Source of the DNA: Adiantum capillus-veneris
Lineage: Eukaryota; Streptophyta; Polypodiopsida; Polypodiales; Pteridaceae
Assembly (NCBI GenBank): GCA_014529385.2
Contig: CM043953.1
Location: 95,566,842 to 95,630,841 of the forward strand
Direction: 5' to 3'
DNA length: 64,000 bases
A program made the translations under genes and the position numbers. The notes beneath the pieces were generated by a model. That model searched no databases. It was not told the DNA's origin and saw nothing but the letters and a program-made list of their open reading frames with translations. How positions within the stretch are numbered: position 1 is the first letter of the stretch; each line of letters starts with the position of its first letter. Positions 10,720-22,750 of the stretch are shown here, in pieces.

Positions 10720-11261
10720 GTTTGAACTAGCGTATTATAAGAGTGGCTAAAACACTCACAAAAACGCAAAGAGCAAGGCACACAAGAAATTGAACAAAGC
10801 AAGCCCTCAAGTCGAGTGCCCTTGGCAGTATTTCCTTATTATATTACAAGAGAGTTTATGACTGTGTGCACCCATGCACTGATCTGAGTCATACAATGGC
10901 CTCATGCCTTTATTTATAGGCACCTAGCCTTGCAAAAGCGTCTTAAAAACACTGTTGAAACAAAGGCTCAGAAAGTCTCCTACTTTCAATAACAGCACCC
11001 AACAAGTACAATTTAACTGGTTCAAAAAATTGTCGCCCAAGAATCAGCCGAGTGTAAATAAACTGCCCCGACAGCCGCAGCTGCCGTACGGATTCATGTT
11101 TTGCAGCACGAAAATCCGTCGTGATTTGCGGCAGGTTTCACGAGCTGCTCAAACCGGACTTTGGTGCCTTGTCTCGGGACCCACCGGCTACACCTATGGC
11201 TGCTACTCTCACCTACAGCTCCTTTGGCTCCTAGCACCGGCCGGTTACCAAGCTTGTCACA
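10720..11261 (-). mobile_element. decayed A-like LTR, minus orientation, with polypurine tract
   Basis: Right end AAGCTTGTCACA is followed by TACCCCTCTTATAAAG (11262-11277), a degraded minus-strand polypurine tract. Next comes 'CCTCGAATACACCTGC', matching the sequence beside the G polypurine tract. Inside, GGCAGTATTTCC with TTATATTA matches the LTR motif of A/G in reverse, and TATAAATA occurs on the minus strand at about 10905-10915. So this is a 3' LTR of a minus-strand element. Its left end is unclear. Confidence 0.6.
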
Positions 11262-11344
11262 TACCCCTCTTATAAAGAAATAATCATCCTCGAATACACC
11301 TGCATACACTAACATAGCACCAATGTTGTTGGGGAGGGGGGGAG

Positions 11345-11564
11345 GATAAGATGCTACGAGTGGCAAGGACCAAGAAGAAGCTGGACCTAGGCCCTTTTGA
11401 CTCTTGACCCAAGTTGGCAAGGATGGTCCAAGAAAGCATGGGTAAAACTACCTGAAAAAAGACCCTACCCTCTACATGCAAAAAACATATGGTGTTGCGA
11501 TCAATAGGCCAAACCGATCGAGCGCCATCAAACAGATTACACGGGATTCTATACCTTCATAAGG
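11345..11564 (+). repeat. direct repeat P, right copy
   Basis: Second copy of the repeat at 10493-10718. It is preceded by a purine-rich GGGGAGGGGGGAGGA (11331-11345) and followed at once by integrase-coding sequence, so its downstream junction differs from that of the left copy. Confidence 0.75.
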
Positions 11565-13645
11565 AGAGAGCACCATGGGAGAATATAGGCACTCGGCTTA
11601 AATTCTCGGCCTCGTTTCATCCACAAACAGATGGGCAATCAAAGATAGCCAACGCAGTGGGAGAAGTACTTACCTCTGGTAGAATTTGCTTACCATAATT
11701 CATACGTTTACGAAGAAGGCACCATTTGAGATATACGAGGGCATCAAAAAGGTTATGCCCATTCTGAGCACCAAGGACAAGATTCTTGAAGCAGATCAAT
11801 ATACACGAGATCTAGACACTACTTTTGCCAAGGTAAGGGAGGCTTTGTAGAAGTCTCAAGCGCAATGTAATAAGGCAACGGATAAGCATCGACGTGACCT
11901 GTAAGCATCGACGTGACTTGCAATTGACGGAGAATGATTGGGTGCTACTTCGATTTGAGAAAGCACGCCTACGTATCCAGAAGGATAAGGAGAGGCTTTT
12001 TCCAACCAAAGCTCATTATGCCATACTATGGACCCTTCCAGGTATAGGAAAAGATAAATGATGTATCCTTTAGGCTGCAGGTACCACATACTTGGAAGAT
12101 TCACAATGCATTCCATGTGAGTCTATTAAGACCTTTCAAAGGTGAAGTGCCAGTGGACAGGGAGCCAGATGAGCACAACCAGAAGTGGAAGAGACGGAAG
12201 AGATTCTCGTTTGTAAGATGCAACAGAAGTGAATGTTGATATTGCTCAAGATGAGTGCTCCGAACAGTGCTCAAGGGTTCCGGAAGGGAGAGCCTTCCGT
12301 TTCTTTAGAGAGAGTGCAATGATCACAAACAAAGTGAATGCTACTATGAATGAAAGTGCTGAGACTGAGAGAAAGAGAGAGAAGAATACGACACCAGACG
12401 GTTCTCAAACCCTCCTCCAAGGGCCCCCCTCTCTATGGCGAGAGAGGTCTATGCCATGGATTGCACAAATCTAATACAATGGTCTAGATGCAATGGTCTT
12501 GCCGACGATGTCGACAACAATGATGACGACGGCGAGAACAGGCGGAAATCTGAAAACGCTAGGCTTGAAATGCTGAAATCTGGAAACGCTGACTTTCTAC
12601 TGAATACTGACACTGTGTCGGCGGGGATGGCGATGACGACGATGCGCTAAAAACGCAGATGCTGAAATCTGAAAACAGCGGGCTGAAACTGTAAACGTTG
12701 GCTGACTCGACGGTACGGTGAGGATCTACTGCAGGTAGGTGAGATTGCGAAGCTAGGGGCTAGGTCTGCAAAGGCTAAATGCTGAAAACTGAAACGCTAC
12801 CTGACTTGGCTAATGTGGCGCCGGGAAATTGAAAAACGCAAGGCTAATCTGCTCTTGTAGGAAACGCTAGGGAGGATCTGCTGCAGAAAACGCTAAGGGA
12901 TGGGATCGAAAAACGCTCGCTGCTTCTGTTGGCTGAAAACACTAGGGCCTTCTGCTAGTCTTGCTGAGAAGGTGCACTGCAAGTCGCCTGAGCTTCTCCT
13001 GCTGGAAATGGGCGCCCCTTATCTACTTATATACCAATCTCTTGCTGAGTCGAGCAAGCTCCCCTACAACCCCACGACCCTGGAAAATGATGAATTTAAA
13101 TATAAAAATGCCAATGCCTGTAAAATGTTTTGTTCCCAAACTGACCGGGATTTGGACCTTCTGCTTAGATAATACATATGCTGGGTGGTACTAGGTGTGC
13201 AATCAGAGGATATGTAACTACTCTAAGTGCCTGGACATGCACGGCCTGCTCACAGGCTAACAAAGGTACCAGAACACTTCCTAGCCTGACCTGAACCCTA
13301 GACCTGAGATAGCTTGTCCACATGCACATAGGGTTACATGTGCACGTGACATCGTTCCAGAACACGTCCTAGCACATGAGGAGAGGAAAGTAAAAGGAAA
13401 GCTGGTCCGCCGATATTTGGTCAAGTTCAAGAACTATCCGGGTCGTAATGCAAAATGGATGGAGGATGAGGGCTTAGCAGATACTCCTCAAATATTGTTA
13501 GCTTTACCTTGATGCTTTTGGTTTGGCCCCGACCATTCCGAGAGTTACCAATGAATCAACAGGTTGAACCTGATGCAGTGCGGACTAGACAAGAGGATAG
13601 TCACTCCACTCCTTCGTCCCAGGTTATCTCGAATTGAATAAAGTC
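11565..13645 (+). pseudogene. chromovirus pol 3' fragment, split by solo LTR B5
   Basis: 11565-12211 encodes the end of an integrase ('ENIGTRLKFS', 'QTDGQSKIANA', then 'FAKVREAL'-like and 'DLQLTENDWVLLRFEKA'). 13357-13645 resumes exactly after the TSD with the chromodomain-like tail ('YLVKFKNYPG', 'AKWMEDE') and a 3' UTR. RT, RNase H and the 5' part are missing, an internal deletion follows 'IANA', and several stops are present. It belongs to a chromovirus lineage related to A1 and C. Confidence 0.85.
12212..13351 (-). mobile_element. B5: solo LTR of family B
   Basis: 1140 bp, plus-strand ends TGTAAGATGCAACAG...TGCACGTGACA. Perfect TSD TCGTT at 12207-12211 and 13352-13356, and the interrupted pol frame resumes on the far side. 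In the element's own sense (minus) it would start TGTCACGTG. It contains many AAAACGCT motifs. The lack of interior indicates LTR-LTR recombination. Confidence 0.95.
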
Positions 13646-13799
13646 TGTCACGGGGATGAGGCACCACGTGCCGACGGAAAAGAACAGACTGAACAACTTA
13701 AGCACTTCAAATAACAACTGAAATAATAGATAGATAGTGCAAGACACACGAGACGGGAGTCGCGGAGTTCCACCCCAAGAGAGCCCTAGCCCCAAACTG
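13646..13799 (-). mobile_element. F-type LTR fragment, minus orientation
   Basis: Starts TGTCACGGGGATGAGGCACC and follows the reverse complement of the F-type LTR 3' end as far as 'GCCCTAGCCCCAAACTG'. There it is cut by the K LTR. The rest of this LTR is not found on the far side of K. Confidence 0.75.
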
Positions 13800-13819
13800 T
13801 GTGAGTGCGCGTGTGCGAA

Positions 13820-13822
<3 letters not shown>

Positions 13823-13884
<62 letters not shown>
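13823..13884. repeat. (GA)n microsatellite
   Basis: Perfect GA run near the U5 end of the K LTR, also present and shorter in the right LTR (57172-57217). Confidence 0.97.
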
Positions 13885-13887
<3 letters not shown>

Positions 13888-14131
13888 TGAAGAGGGGGCG
13901 ATCAACCCCCCATGACTACCATGAGCAGAAGACCCAATACAATCAGATGTGTGATCTTTGTGAGATGTGGAAGTGGGTACCCCCCTGGCCCTATAAATAG
14001 GTGCCCAAGGGGAGGTAGGGCAAGGCCTGTTAAAATTCCCCACAACCCAACAAAAAAATGATATATGGAAATATATGTGGACGCCCGGACAAAAGTGGGC
14101 GATCGGCCCCAAACTCCGGCGGCCGGACCAA

Positions 14132-14796
14132 CATAATCACCACCCAAAACGGAAACAAAAAAACCGGTGTTTCGGAGTTTCGCCCCAGGCAAAAACGGTT
14201 GAAAAACAACACTTTTTTTTCAATTTATAAACAATGTATTTCATAAAACAAGTAGCCTAGTGGGTGTATTCAGAATTGAAAAATGAGAAGACCTAATTCA
14301 AAGGTTTCAAACTTAATGCTCAAACACAGAAACGGTAAACCTACTAATTACAAGTTTACAACTTGCCACTTCATAGACTGTTTTCAAACTAGAACCTAGT
14401 ACTTCATGGTGTGACGAGTCAAACCAAGATACAATCACACATATGATACATGTAAGTTTGTAACATGTGACATGTCAAAATGTCAAGAGCCATGACTTAT
14501 AGTATCCATGATCCACAACATCAATGTTATAAAACACGATCAGAGGTGAGAGTTCTAATATGTCTAATACATATCACGGAAATCACTACAAACATAAGAT
14601 AGGGTCCATAATCAAAATAGTAGTCCATAATGTGAATGATCATGCTAAATACTCTTTTTAAAAAATTCATACTCAAGAACCTTTTTAAAAAATGACATCC
14701 CGAAACGCCATTTCAACCTGTCCAAAACGATGGGGAACTCCGTTTCCGTTCCCCCCCCCCCCCCCCTCCCCCGAAACGCCGTTTCGTGTGACTATG
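14132..14796. mobile_element. MITE-like insertion in the K LTR
   Basis: 665 bp absent from the matching position of the right K LTR. Ends CATAATCAC and GTGACTATG form a 9-bp terminal inverted repeat with one mismatch. The flanks CGGACCAA (14124-14131) and CGGACCAG (14797-14804) look like an 8-bp TSD with one mismatch, and the empty site in the right LTR reads CGGACCAG. Sub-terminal AAACGGAAAC / GTTTCCGTT blocks are also inverted. No coding capacity. An 8-bp TSD suggests a hAT-type MITE, but the TIR is not diagnostic. A poly-C tract sits at about 14750-14766. Confidence 0.65.
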
Positions 14797-15048
14797 CGGA
14801 CCAGGTACAACCTAGACTGTGGGTGGCCAACCCGGAGACATACTAGCCGTACTAGCCGTACAAGTATGCCCTAGACTTGTGAAGCAGCAGAGTGGTATAA
14901 GTCTAACACCCCCTCAACACCTGATGCTGAATAAACCATGTGAAGCGGAAGATGTGAGGCAAATGATGAAGATGTCTGTTGCGATGTCCACTGAAAGACA
15001 TTACTCTGGCGAACTCCGCGAGTGTAGCAGCAGTCTGGGGTGTCCCGA

Positions 15049-15210
15049 TGTAACAAACTTGGACACTCCAAGTCAAGATTCTACTGCGACACAGCAGAGA
15101 TTCACTTTTAAAACAGTTCACAAAAGACGACACGGCCCAACGGAGTTCCGTGCCTAGAGATAATGGCCCCAAAATCTGGCGCCCCTTTCGGTATTTCTTT
15201 TTATATTAAT
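15049..15210 (-). repeat. G 3' LTR, distal piece
   Basis: Plus-strand start TGTAACAAACTTGGACACTCC, then GGCGCCCCTTTCGGTAT (reverse of the shared LTR motif). Ends at the TSD TTAAT (15206-15210), where F1 is inserted. Continues at 21697. Confidence 0.92.
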
Positions 15211-15728
15211 TGTCACAAACTGCTGACGTGTCAAAGCCCTGAAGAAGGGAGCCAACTTGCAGATGGCGGCCAAGGGGCCTAAACCCTAAGAAGAATAAGT
15301 AACAGAAGAAGAAGTCCTACCAACTTATGGGGACCCCGTCCGATGGGGCCCCAAGTGACATAAAGAATTAAAATAAAGCAGGACTCACACACACACACAC
15401 AAGAAATTGCGAAGCGGGCTGATGACGTGGCAGATTTTCAAAAATCACACTGGCTGATGACGTGGCATGCTGTACGGATTTCCACATTTTGCGCTGATTG
15501 CTGACGTGGCAACTATACGGAATTCGGATTTTACGCTGGCAACTTTTGAGCATTGCTTTTGGACCATATGCTTTTGAGTTTAAAGGCTTTTCACTGTAAA
15601 CTGTTTTTGGAGCCTAGTGCCTTTAAATACGAGGTTAGGGCTCATTCTCTGGCATGCTTCCTGGAGAAGGTGTAGAGTCTGGAGTACCGGCTTGTACTGA
15701 GTAGATGCAATCTACAGAAAAACCGAAT

Positions 15729-16962
15729 GTAAGGTGCAGCGGAATGAATGTTGAACTTTGCTCAAGATGAGTGCTCCGAACTGTGCTCAAGGTTCCTTTT
15801 ACTTAGGGAAGGAAGAGTATCCGTTCTTTAATGAGAGAGTGCAATGGACACAAACAAAGTGAATGGACACTGTGCGTGAAGGTGATGCGACTGAGAGATA
15901 GAGAGAGAGGAGAATACGACACCAAAAGTGTTGTCAAACCCTCCTCCGAAGGCCCCACTCTCTATGGCGAGAGTGGTCTACTTATGATTGCACAAATCTC
16001 TACAATGCTTTGGACTTGCCGATGATGTCGACGACGATGAGGACGACGACGAGACGGGCTGAAAACTGAAAATTCTAAGGGCTGAAATCTGCAAATTTTT
16101 ATCTGCTGAATTCTGCGTCCATGTCGATGACGATGTCGATGGCGACGGTGCGACGACGACGCGCTGAAAACGCAGATGCTAAAATCTGCATTTTTCGGGC
16201 TGAAACTACAAACTATGCTGGATCTGACCGTGCGGCGAGGATCTGTTGCGAGAAGGTGAGATCTGCGAGGTTTGGGGGTTCTACTGCGGTATCTGACTGC
16301 GGAAAACTGAAAATGCTAGTGTTTCTTGATGTTCCGCCGCGGTGAATCTGCAAAACGCTGAAGTGTCTTGCAGATGCAAAAACGCTAGGGCTGAAAATAG
16401 TCTTGCTGGAGAATCTGCTAACGCTGGGGCTTCTACTTGGTATGTTGTCGCCAAGAATCTGCAAGAGAAAAAACGCTGGCTGATCTGGTCCAAAAACGCT
16501 AGCTTCTTGCTATGATGCAAAAATGCTAGGGCATTTGGGATTCTGCTGAGAAGTTGCCTGTTGAGCGAGTAGTCCTGTTGCCTCTTCTGCCAGAAAGTGC
16601 TAGCTCTAGAAAGTGCTAGCTCTGGTTTGCTTATATATTATCTTAGCAAAATTGCCCTACCTAGTTCCCAACAAAAGTCACTTAATAAATAAGTGAAAAA
16701 TATCAAAAATAGGGAAAATAGGTTTTAATACACTAGAAAATTCCCCGGATGGATTCTGATGAATTCTGATGGGAATGCTTATGATCATGATGTGTGCAAC
16801 CGGAGGATATGCATCTACTCTACGTGACTGGTCATGCACGGTCTGCGAACAGACTCACAAAAGTGCCAGATCACTTCCTAATCTAGACTGACTGGTCTGA
16901 ATTGAACCCTGGTCATGCTCAGCTTGTCCACGGACGCACAGGGTTGGATGTGTCATGTCACA
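15729..16962 (-). repeat. B1 3' LTR
   Basis: 1234 bp, TGTAAGGTGCAGCGG...GTCATGTCACA on the plus strand. The terminal palindrome is mutated here (TGTCATGTCACA). It contains the CCACTCTC/GAGAGTGG hairpin at about 15955-15980 and an AAAACGCT-rich central block. Confidence 0.95.
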
Positions 16963-19870
16963 TCCCCTCCTTTTCAAAATGAGGTACTGGTACCGAACTG
17001 TATGGCGTCGAGGGAGATCGCCAATACCATCCGGAATCCTGGAAAGGACTCTTCGCCAGCCCACTTTGATGCGTGGATCATGCGATACTTGGAATTCATG
17101 AAGGTCTGCAACGCTTGCTTCTTTGGACAGCACCGAAAGCGACACAAAGTCATTGGCAACTCCTTCAATGCTTCAACTTTGTCTATGGACGTAGGTCCAC
17201 GTTCTTCAAGAATCTCCATGGTTGAAAATTCCTGAAACCACTTTCAACACAAAAACATGAGCATACCTACTCCATATAAAGTGACTGGAAAAAATATTGT
17301 CTTCCTAAAAGACTGTGCATGCAATGTAGATGAACAACAGACGGAGTGCCAAACTGTTCACCACACACACGCAAACAATGAGATCAAATCTTGTCTTGTT
17401 GATCTAAATCAATCAATTGTGACAATTCACAACGGAAATGTCCATGCTTGGTGCTCATACTTTCTTGTGCGCTTTCTACAACTGTGGCGTGCCAAGGAAG
17501 AGACATAAAATGTGACATCCTTGAATGCATACTTTTCAAGTTTTCATGAATAATCCGCATACATCCGTTCTCATTAATGAGTGAAACGTGCTCGACATAC
17601 AATATGTCATCCCTAGGAAAATACAGGAAACGATCACGAACGAAACACTCGAACAATGCGTGCTGACGAATCATTCAAACACATAATACTTCCTGTAAGG
17701 GTTCTTTGGACCTAGGCTCGAGAGCCAAGATCGGTTCGTCGTGTTTGATCGAATATGCCTTGGGGGGTGTTCAATGTTGTGGACCTCGACTCGAAAGCCA
17801 AGATCGATTCTTCGTGATTGATCGAATCTGCAACGAGGTTAGGTTCGCTAGAAAAAGCATCAACTAAACCATCATCCTTGTGAACAATCGTGTCTTGATC
17901 ATACAAATAATCATGCTTGTGAGAAATCACGTCGTGATCATCATGCAAATCATCATGCTTGTCGTTATCATGCAATTTATCATGCTTATCATAATCATGC
18001 AATTCCTGCAAAGAAGAGACTGAGAGAGTCTCCTTCTCCTGAATCCTTTCAATCTTTGCCTGCACATTAGAAATGAGAGATGGAGAATGAACAACTTGCT
18101 CTCCACGAATGACAATGGGAGAGTCACTTTTGGCATTGAAAGTGAACGTATTTTCCGCCCAATCAATGAGAGGGTTATGCTCACGAAACCATCGAATGCC
18201 CAAAATCGTATCACATCCTGAAAGAGGAGAGACGAAAAATTTTCTACGGAAAGCATCTAGTTGAACTGTAAACAACACATCAAGGCACTCTTTCGTGACG
18301 AGAGAATCCATACCGGGAGCGAAGCCAAAGACCTCGAGAGGAGATTTCTGACTAACCTCTAGGCAGCTCTCTCAACAAGAGAGAGACTAATCACATCGTG
18401 CATACTGCCTGGGTCAAACAATATGACAAAAAGCTGCCCCATCATATGACCATAACATTTAATGAGAGACTCATCAATGGGAGGGTCATGAGAAACTTGG
18501 GGCACACTCGTGTTGTCATTTATTGCATTGACAGAGGAAGTGGGTTCTCTGGATTCTTTAGATTCATTAGAGTCAAGCTTAGGACATGTTCTTTTTATGT
18601 GACCCTTAATGTGACAATGGAAACAACGACCTTCCTTAGAATAAGTGCTTTGCTCTTCCGACGTGATGTATCCCTTGTGCTACCTTTTCATCTGGAGAGA
18701 GCTTAGGTTTAGCAATTGTGTTAGCTTTACCCTTAGGTTCATTGAAAGAGTTCTTTTCTGAGACACTATTGGAAGATTGGTTAGAAGAGTTACCGTTCTT
18801 ACCGTGCTTACCGTTCTGAGGGTTTTGAGAGGTCTGAGAGGTACTTGTCGAAGTCTTGTTTTCCTTAGGCTTTCCCTTGTTTTGCTTCATCTCCTGTGCG
18901 AAAGCAATCGCTACCGCCTTGAGATCGATTGGATCGAGCACCTCGACATCATACTTGATATACTCGTCCAATCCATAAAGGAATGCCTCCTTGCGCTCCG
19001 CATCCGATTTGCGTAATTGAGTGCCGAGCTGCAAAACATGATTAGAGAAAGACATAACTGGCATACCATTTTGCTTGAGACCGCGCCAATCGTCCTTCAA
19101 TCGTGCGAGGTACTGAGGAGGCATAAACCGCACCTTGAGCTTGTCTTGGAAATCGGCCCAATTGAAGGAAAGGGGCGTGAATTCGCCGGCTTCCTCTAGG
19201 TGTGCGGCTAACTGTGCCTCTTGCCATGCGTGGTACCAATTGATGGCATCACCGGCAAGGTACATAGCTGCCGTCAAAACCTTGCTATTTCCTGTCTTCT
19301 TAGTTGTCACAAAATAAGCATTAAATTGATGCAACCAAGAATCAATAACCATAGCATCCATCTTACCATCATAATCTTCTTTGTGACTGGGTTGTTAGAG
19401 TTCGAATCTCGGCTTGCGCCACTTGATGAACTACCAACATCTTTGGCTGGTTCGGACTTCGAGGCGAGAACCTGTTGAACCAATTCTTGCGTGTGTGGGT
19501 CTCTCTGAACCTCACGATCGGCCTCCAAGGCCGCTCATCTTTCTTCGGCCGCGAAGCGCGCAGCATCGCGCTCACGCTCCAAAGCTGCCTTTCTTTCTGC
19601 TTTTCTTTCTTTTTGTTCCTTGTCCGCCAACCGCGCTTGTTCACGCTAGCGAATCATCCGTTCCTCGGAGCCTGCCTGCCGTTCTTGTTGTTGTGCCATC
19701 ATGTCCATCATCGTCTTGACCAAAGCCTCCATAAGATTTGGTGCAATCCCTGGCGTAGATGGCGAAGGGGGAGGGTCAGGAAAACCTCCATGGTGAGGAA
19801 ATTCTTCTTCACTACTTTCATGCCCATCACCTCCATGCGAAGTATCCATTCCACTTCGAGTGATGACCAT
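16963..19870 (-). pseudogene. B1 gag-protease-X (broken)
   Basis: Start ATG at 19870 ('MVITRSGMDTS'). Coiled-coil region about 19370-19640. Gag core 19361-18800, with 'AGDAINWYHAWQEAQ' and 'FMPPQYLARLKDDW'. Knuckle C-X2-C-X4-H-X4-C near 18590-18640. Protease-like 'LFDPGSMHDVIS' near 18420 and 'SPLSGCDTILGIRW' near 18215. His/Asp spacer about 17870-18010, and X from about 17680 down to 16975 in several frames. At least five stops or frameshifts. The order matches B2 and B3. Confidence 0.9.
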
Positions 19871-20333
19871 CCACTGAAGTCGTGGGTTCTTGTGGGTTCT
19901 TGTGGTCTTGGGTTCTTAAGTTCACGAGGAACTTGGGTTCTTGGGGGTCTTGGTTCTTGGGTTCTTGAGGATCTTGAGGTTCTTCTTTCACTAGCAATCT
20001 GTGTTAGAGAAGGATCTTCTCTTCTCCCGAGTTCTGCTATTTTCTACGGGCGCACCCCTTGGCGGCCTTGCGCTCACACCAAAGTTGCTTTTTCCCACCT
20101 CACGTCGATTGGCCGGCCGCTAAGTGCACGGTCCGCTCTCAATGAGTGAAAAGAGGCACATGTGGAGGCTAGACAAGCCCTTCTTTCTTGGGTTTCCTAT
20201 CACTCTTCAAAAACACGATTAGGAATCGACACGCCCAAGAGGTCTTGGGTTACGTGCGACCGCAACAAGCTGAAAAAATTCTTGTGGTTCTTTCCTTGAG
20301 TGATACAGAACACTGCCAAAGCTCTGATACCAA

Positions 20334-21530
20334 TGTAAGGTGCAGCGGAATGAATGTTGAACTTTGCTCAAGATGACTGCTCTGAACTGTGCTCAAGGTT
20401 CCTTTTACTTTGGGAAGGGAGAGCCTTCCGTTCTTTAATGAGAGAGTGCAATGGACACAAACAAAGTGAATGGACACTATGCGTGAAGGTGCTGAGAATG
20501 AGAGATAGAGAGAAGAGAATACGACACCAGAAATGTTGTCAAACCCTCCTCCGAAGGCCCCACTCTCTATGGCGAGAGTGGTCTACTTATGATTGCACAA
20601 ATCTCTACAATGCTTTGGACTTGCCAACGATGTCGACGACGATGAGGACGACGACGAGACGGGCTGAAAACTGAAAATGCTAAGGGCTGAAATCTGCAAA
20701 TCTTTATCTATTGATTATGACTCTATGTCAATGACGATGTCGATGGCGACGGTGCGATGACGACGCGCTGAAAACGCAGATGCTGAAATCTGCATTTTCC
20801 GGGTTGAAACTGCAAACTACGCTGGATCTGATCGTGCGGCAAGGATCTGTTGCGGGAAGGTGAGATCTACGAGGTTCGGGGGTTCTACTGCGGTATCTAA
20901 TTGCTTAAAACTGAAAACACTAGTGTTTCTTGATGTTCCGTCACGGTGAATCTGCAAAACGCTGAAGTATCTTGCAGATGAAAAAACGCTAGGGCTGAAA
21001 ATAGTCTTGCTGTGGAGAATCTGCTAACGCTGGGGCTTCTACTTGGTCTGCTATCGCTAGGAATCAACAAGAGAAAAAATGCTAGCTGATCTGATCCAAA
21101 AATGCTAGCTTCCTACTGTGATGCAAAAACGCTAGGCCATCTGGGGTTCTGTTGAGAAGTTGCCTGTTGAACGAGTGCTCCTGCTGCCTCTTCTGCCAGA
21201 AAGTGCTAGCTCTGGTTTGCTTATATATTATCTTAGCGCCCTACCTAGTTCCCAACAAAAGTCACTTAATAAATAAGTGAAAAATGTCAAAAATAGGGAA
21301 GATAGGTTTTAATGCACTGGAAAATTCCCCTGATGGATTCTGATGGGAATGCTTATGATCATGATGTGTGCAACCGGAGGATATGCATCTACTCTACGTG
21401 ACTGGTCATGCACGGTCTGCGAACAGACTCACAAAAGTGCCAGATCACTTCCTAATCTAGACTGACTGGACTGAATTGGTCATGCTGTAGCTTGTCCACG
21501 GACACATAGGTTTGGATGTGTCACGTGACA
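20334..21530 (-). repeat. B1 5' LTR
   Basis: 1197 bp, TGTAAGGTGCAGCGG...TGTCACGTGACA. It adjoins the primer site at about 20320-20333. Clearly similar to the 3' LTR along its length, with small indels, e.g. a duplicated 'AGTGCTAGCTCT' only in the 3' copy. Confidence 0.95.
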
Positions 21531-21696
21531 CCGAAAGGGGCGCCAAGGCTTGGGGCCAATACTCTCTAAAGTGGAATTCCGCCACTCCGTGTCGCGTGTC
21601 GTCTCTCTCTTTTAGTTCAGTTGTTATTGAAGTGTTAAAAGTTTGTTCAGTTTGTTCTTTTCTGTTTGCACGTGCTGCCGGTCTTGTGACATTAAT

Positions 21697-22120
21697 CTTC
21701 GAGCGAGGTACAACTTCCACGCGTACTCTCTATCAGACTCTGCGTCCAGATGCTCTGCAGGAGGGGGCCCCCTTGGGTTTCTTTTAAAGGTTACAAGGGA
21801 TGCCCAAAAGCAGAGCCTCAAAAGCTCACTTTTAAAAATAGGCTTAAAATAAAGCAAAGCCCAAAAGCTTCTCAAAAAAATTGATTGCATAGAGTTTCTT
21901 GCACAAAAGCAAGTTCCATACAGGCCCGCAAATCACAGAATTCCGTATGCTCTGCCATCAGCCAGCTTTTCCGCTTTTCCCGGCGCAAATCACGGAGATC
22001 CATACGATGCTGCCACGTCAGCCATGTAACGTAATTTCCAGGACTGTTTTTCCGGCCAGCCGGGGTGTATATGCATCTGCTACCCATAGCCAAGCCATGC
22101 CACGTCACCCATTTGTGACA
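21697..22120 (-). repeat. G 3' LTR, proximal piece, with polypurine tract
   Basis: Resumes after F1 with CTTCGAGCGAGGTAC and ends ATTTGTGACA at 22120. 22121-22134 TACCCCCCTCTTGA is the reverse of the A1 polypurine tract, fixing minus orientation. Confidence 0.93.
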
Positions 22121-22134
22121 TACCCCCCTCTTGA

Positions 22135-22750
22135 AAGCATTGTAATTGCCCTCGATTACGCCTGCAAAAACAGACAGAGGCCATAAACTATCTTAGCAGA
22201 CAGTGACTGTTAGTACCGACGCACTAGGAACAACACATCTAGCACATGTACCAATCGACACTCACATCACAGGACACCACATGACAAATCACATTCAAAA
22301 ATTCATTTGGATCTCAGACCATGATTAATCAGCAACGTATTTAGCAATCGCATCTAGATCCACACGAAACCTTAAAGATGCACGATTAACTAATCCTTAT
22401 TGCAAACACGTCTATCGAAAACTTTCAGACCGAAATGACTGCAGCATTTCGTCTATCAATTCCTGTACTTAAACAAGTCAGTATCATGTTCGGAAATTCC
22501 AGTTCATAAAGTCATACAGCAGAATACTGTCAGCTCACAATATCCTTGAAACTCGAAAGAGACATTAATGACTTTAGTATCAAAAGTCGAGGCAATCTGT
22601 TGACAAAGGAGCGGAGCGACTCCCCTCTTGTGCATACTCGCTGCACCAGATTCCGCCCAAGCTGAATTCGGGGTTCCATTTAAAATAGACTATGCTAATC
22701 CAAATGCTTCAAGGTAAAGATTCACAATCTGAGGAGTATTTGCCAAGTAC
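22135..22750 (-). other. G 3' untranslated region
   Basis: Reverse-oriented counterpart of A1 8952-9541. It shares 'GACCGAAATGACTGCAGCATTTCG' type wording and 'GACAAAGGAGCGGAGCGACTCC'. Non-coding. Confidence 0.75.

Larger units (their letters stand above)
13800..14909 (-). repeat. K left (3') LTR
   Basis: Begins TGTGAGTGCGCG, then a GA microsatellite, TATAAATAGG-like sequence near 13992, and ends TAAGTCTAACA. It is about 440 bp once the 665-bp insertion at 14132-14796 is removed, close to the 417 bp of the right LTR. Confidence 0.85.
15729..21530 (-). mobile_element. B1: full-length family-B element (long form)
   Basis: 5802 bp with LTRs 15729-16962 (3') and 20334-21530 (5') and a perfect TSD CCGAA (15724-15728, 21531-21535). 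The minus-strand primer site CTCTGATACCAA abuts 20334. The polypurine tract appears as TCCCCTCCTTTTC right after 16962. The interior encodes Gag, knuckle, protease-like domain, spacer and X, all broken; no RT, RNase H or integrase motif is present. Confidence 0.95.
15211..21691 (+). mobile_element. F1: F-type solo LTR in the G 3' LTR, itself containing B1
   Basis: Ends TGTCACAAACTG...GTCTTGTGACA with perfect TSD TTAAT (15206-15210, 21692-21696). Own sequence is 15211-15728 plus 21536-21691, about 674 bp. It carries an (AC)n run near 15390 and CCGAAAGGGGCGCC at the B1 junction. Closely related to F2 at 27595-28218. No interior, hence a solo LTR. Confidence 0.93.

Noticed and set aside
13800-14909. 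K as a clean single insertion
   Set aside because: Flanking 5-mers differ and the two flanks are different LTR families.
19475-20149. 224-codon plus-strand frame opposite B1 gag
   Set aside because: Antisense shadow of the B1 gag start and leader; similar shadows recur opposite B2 and B3.
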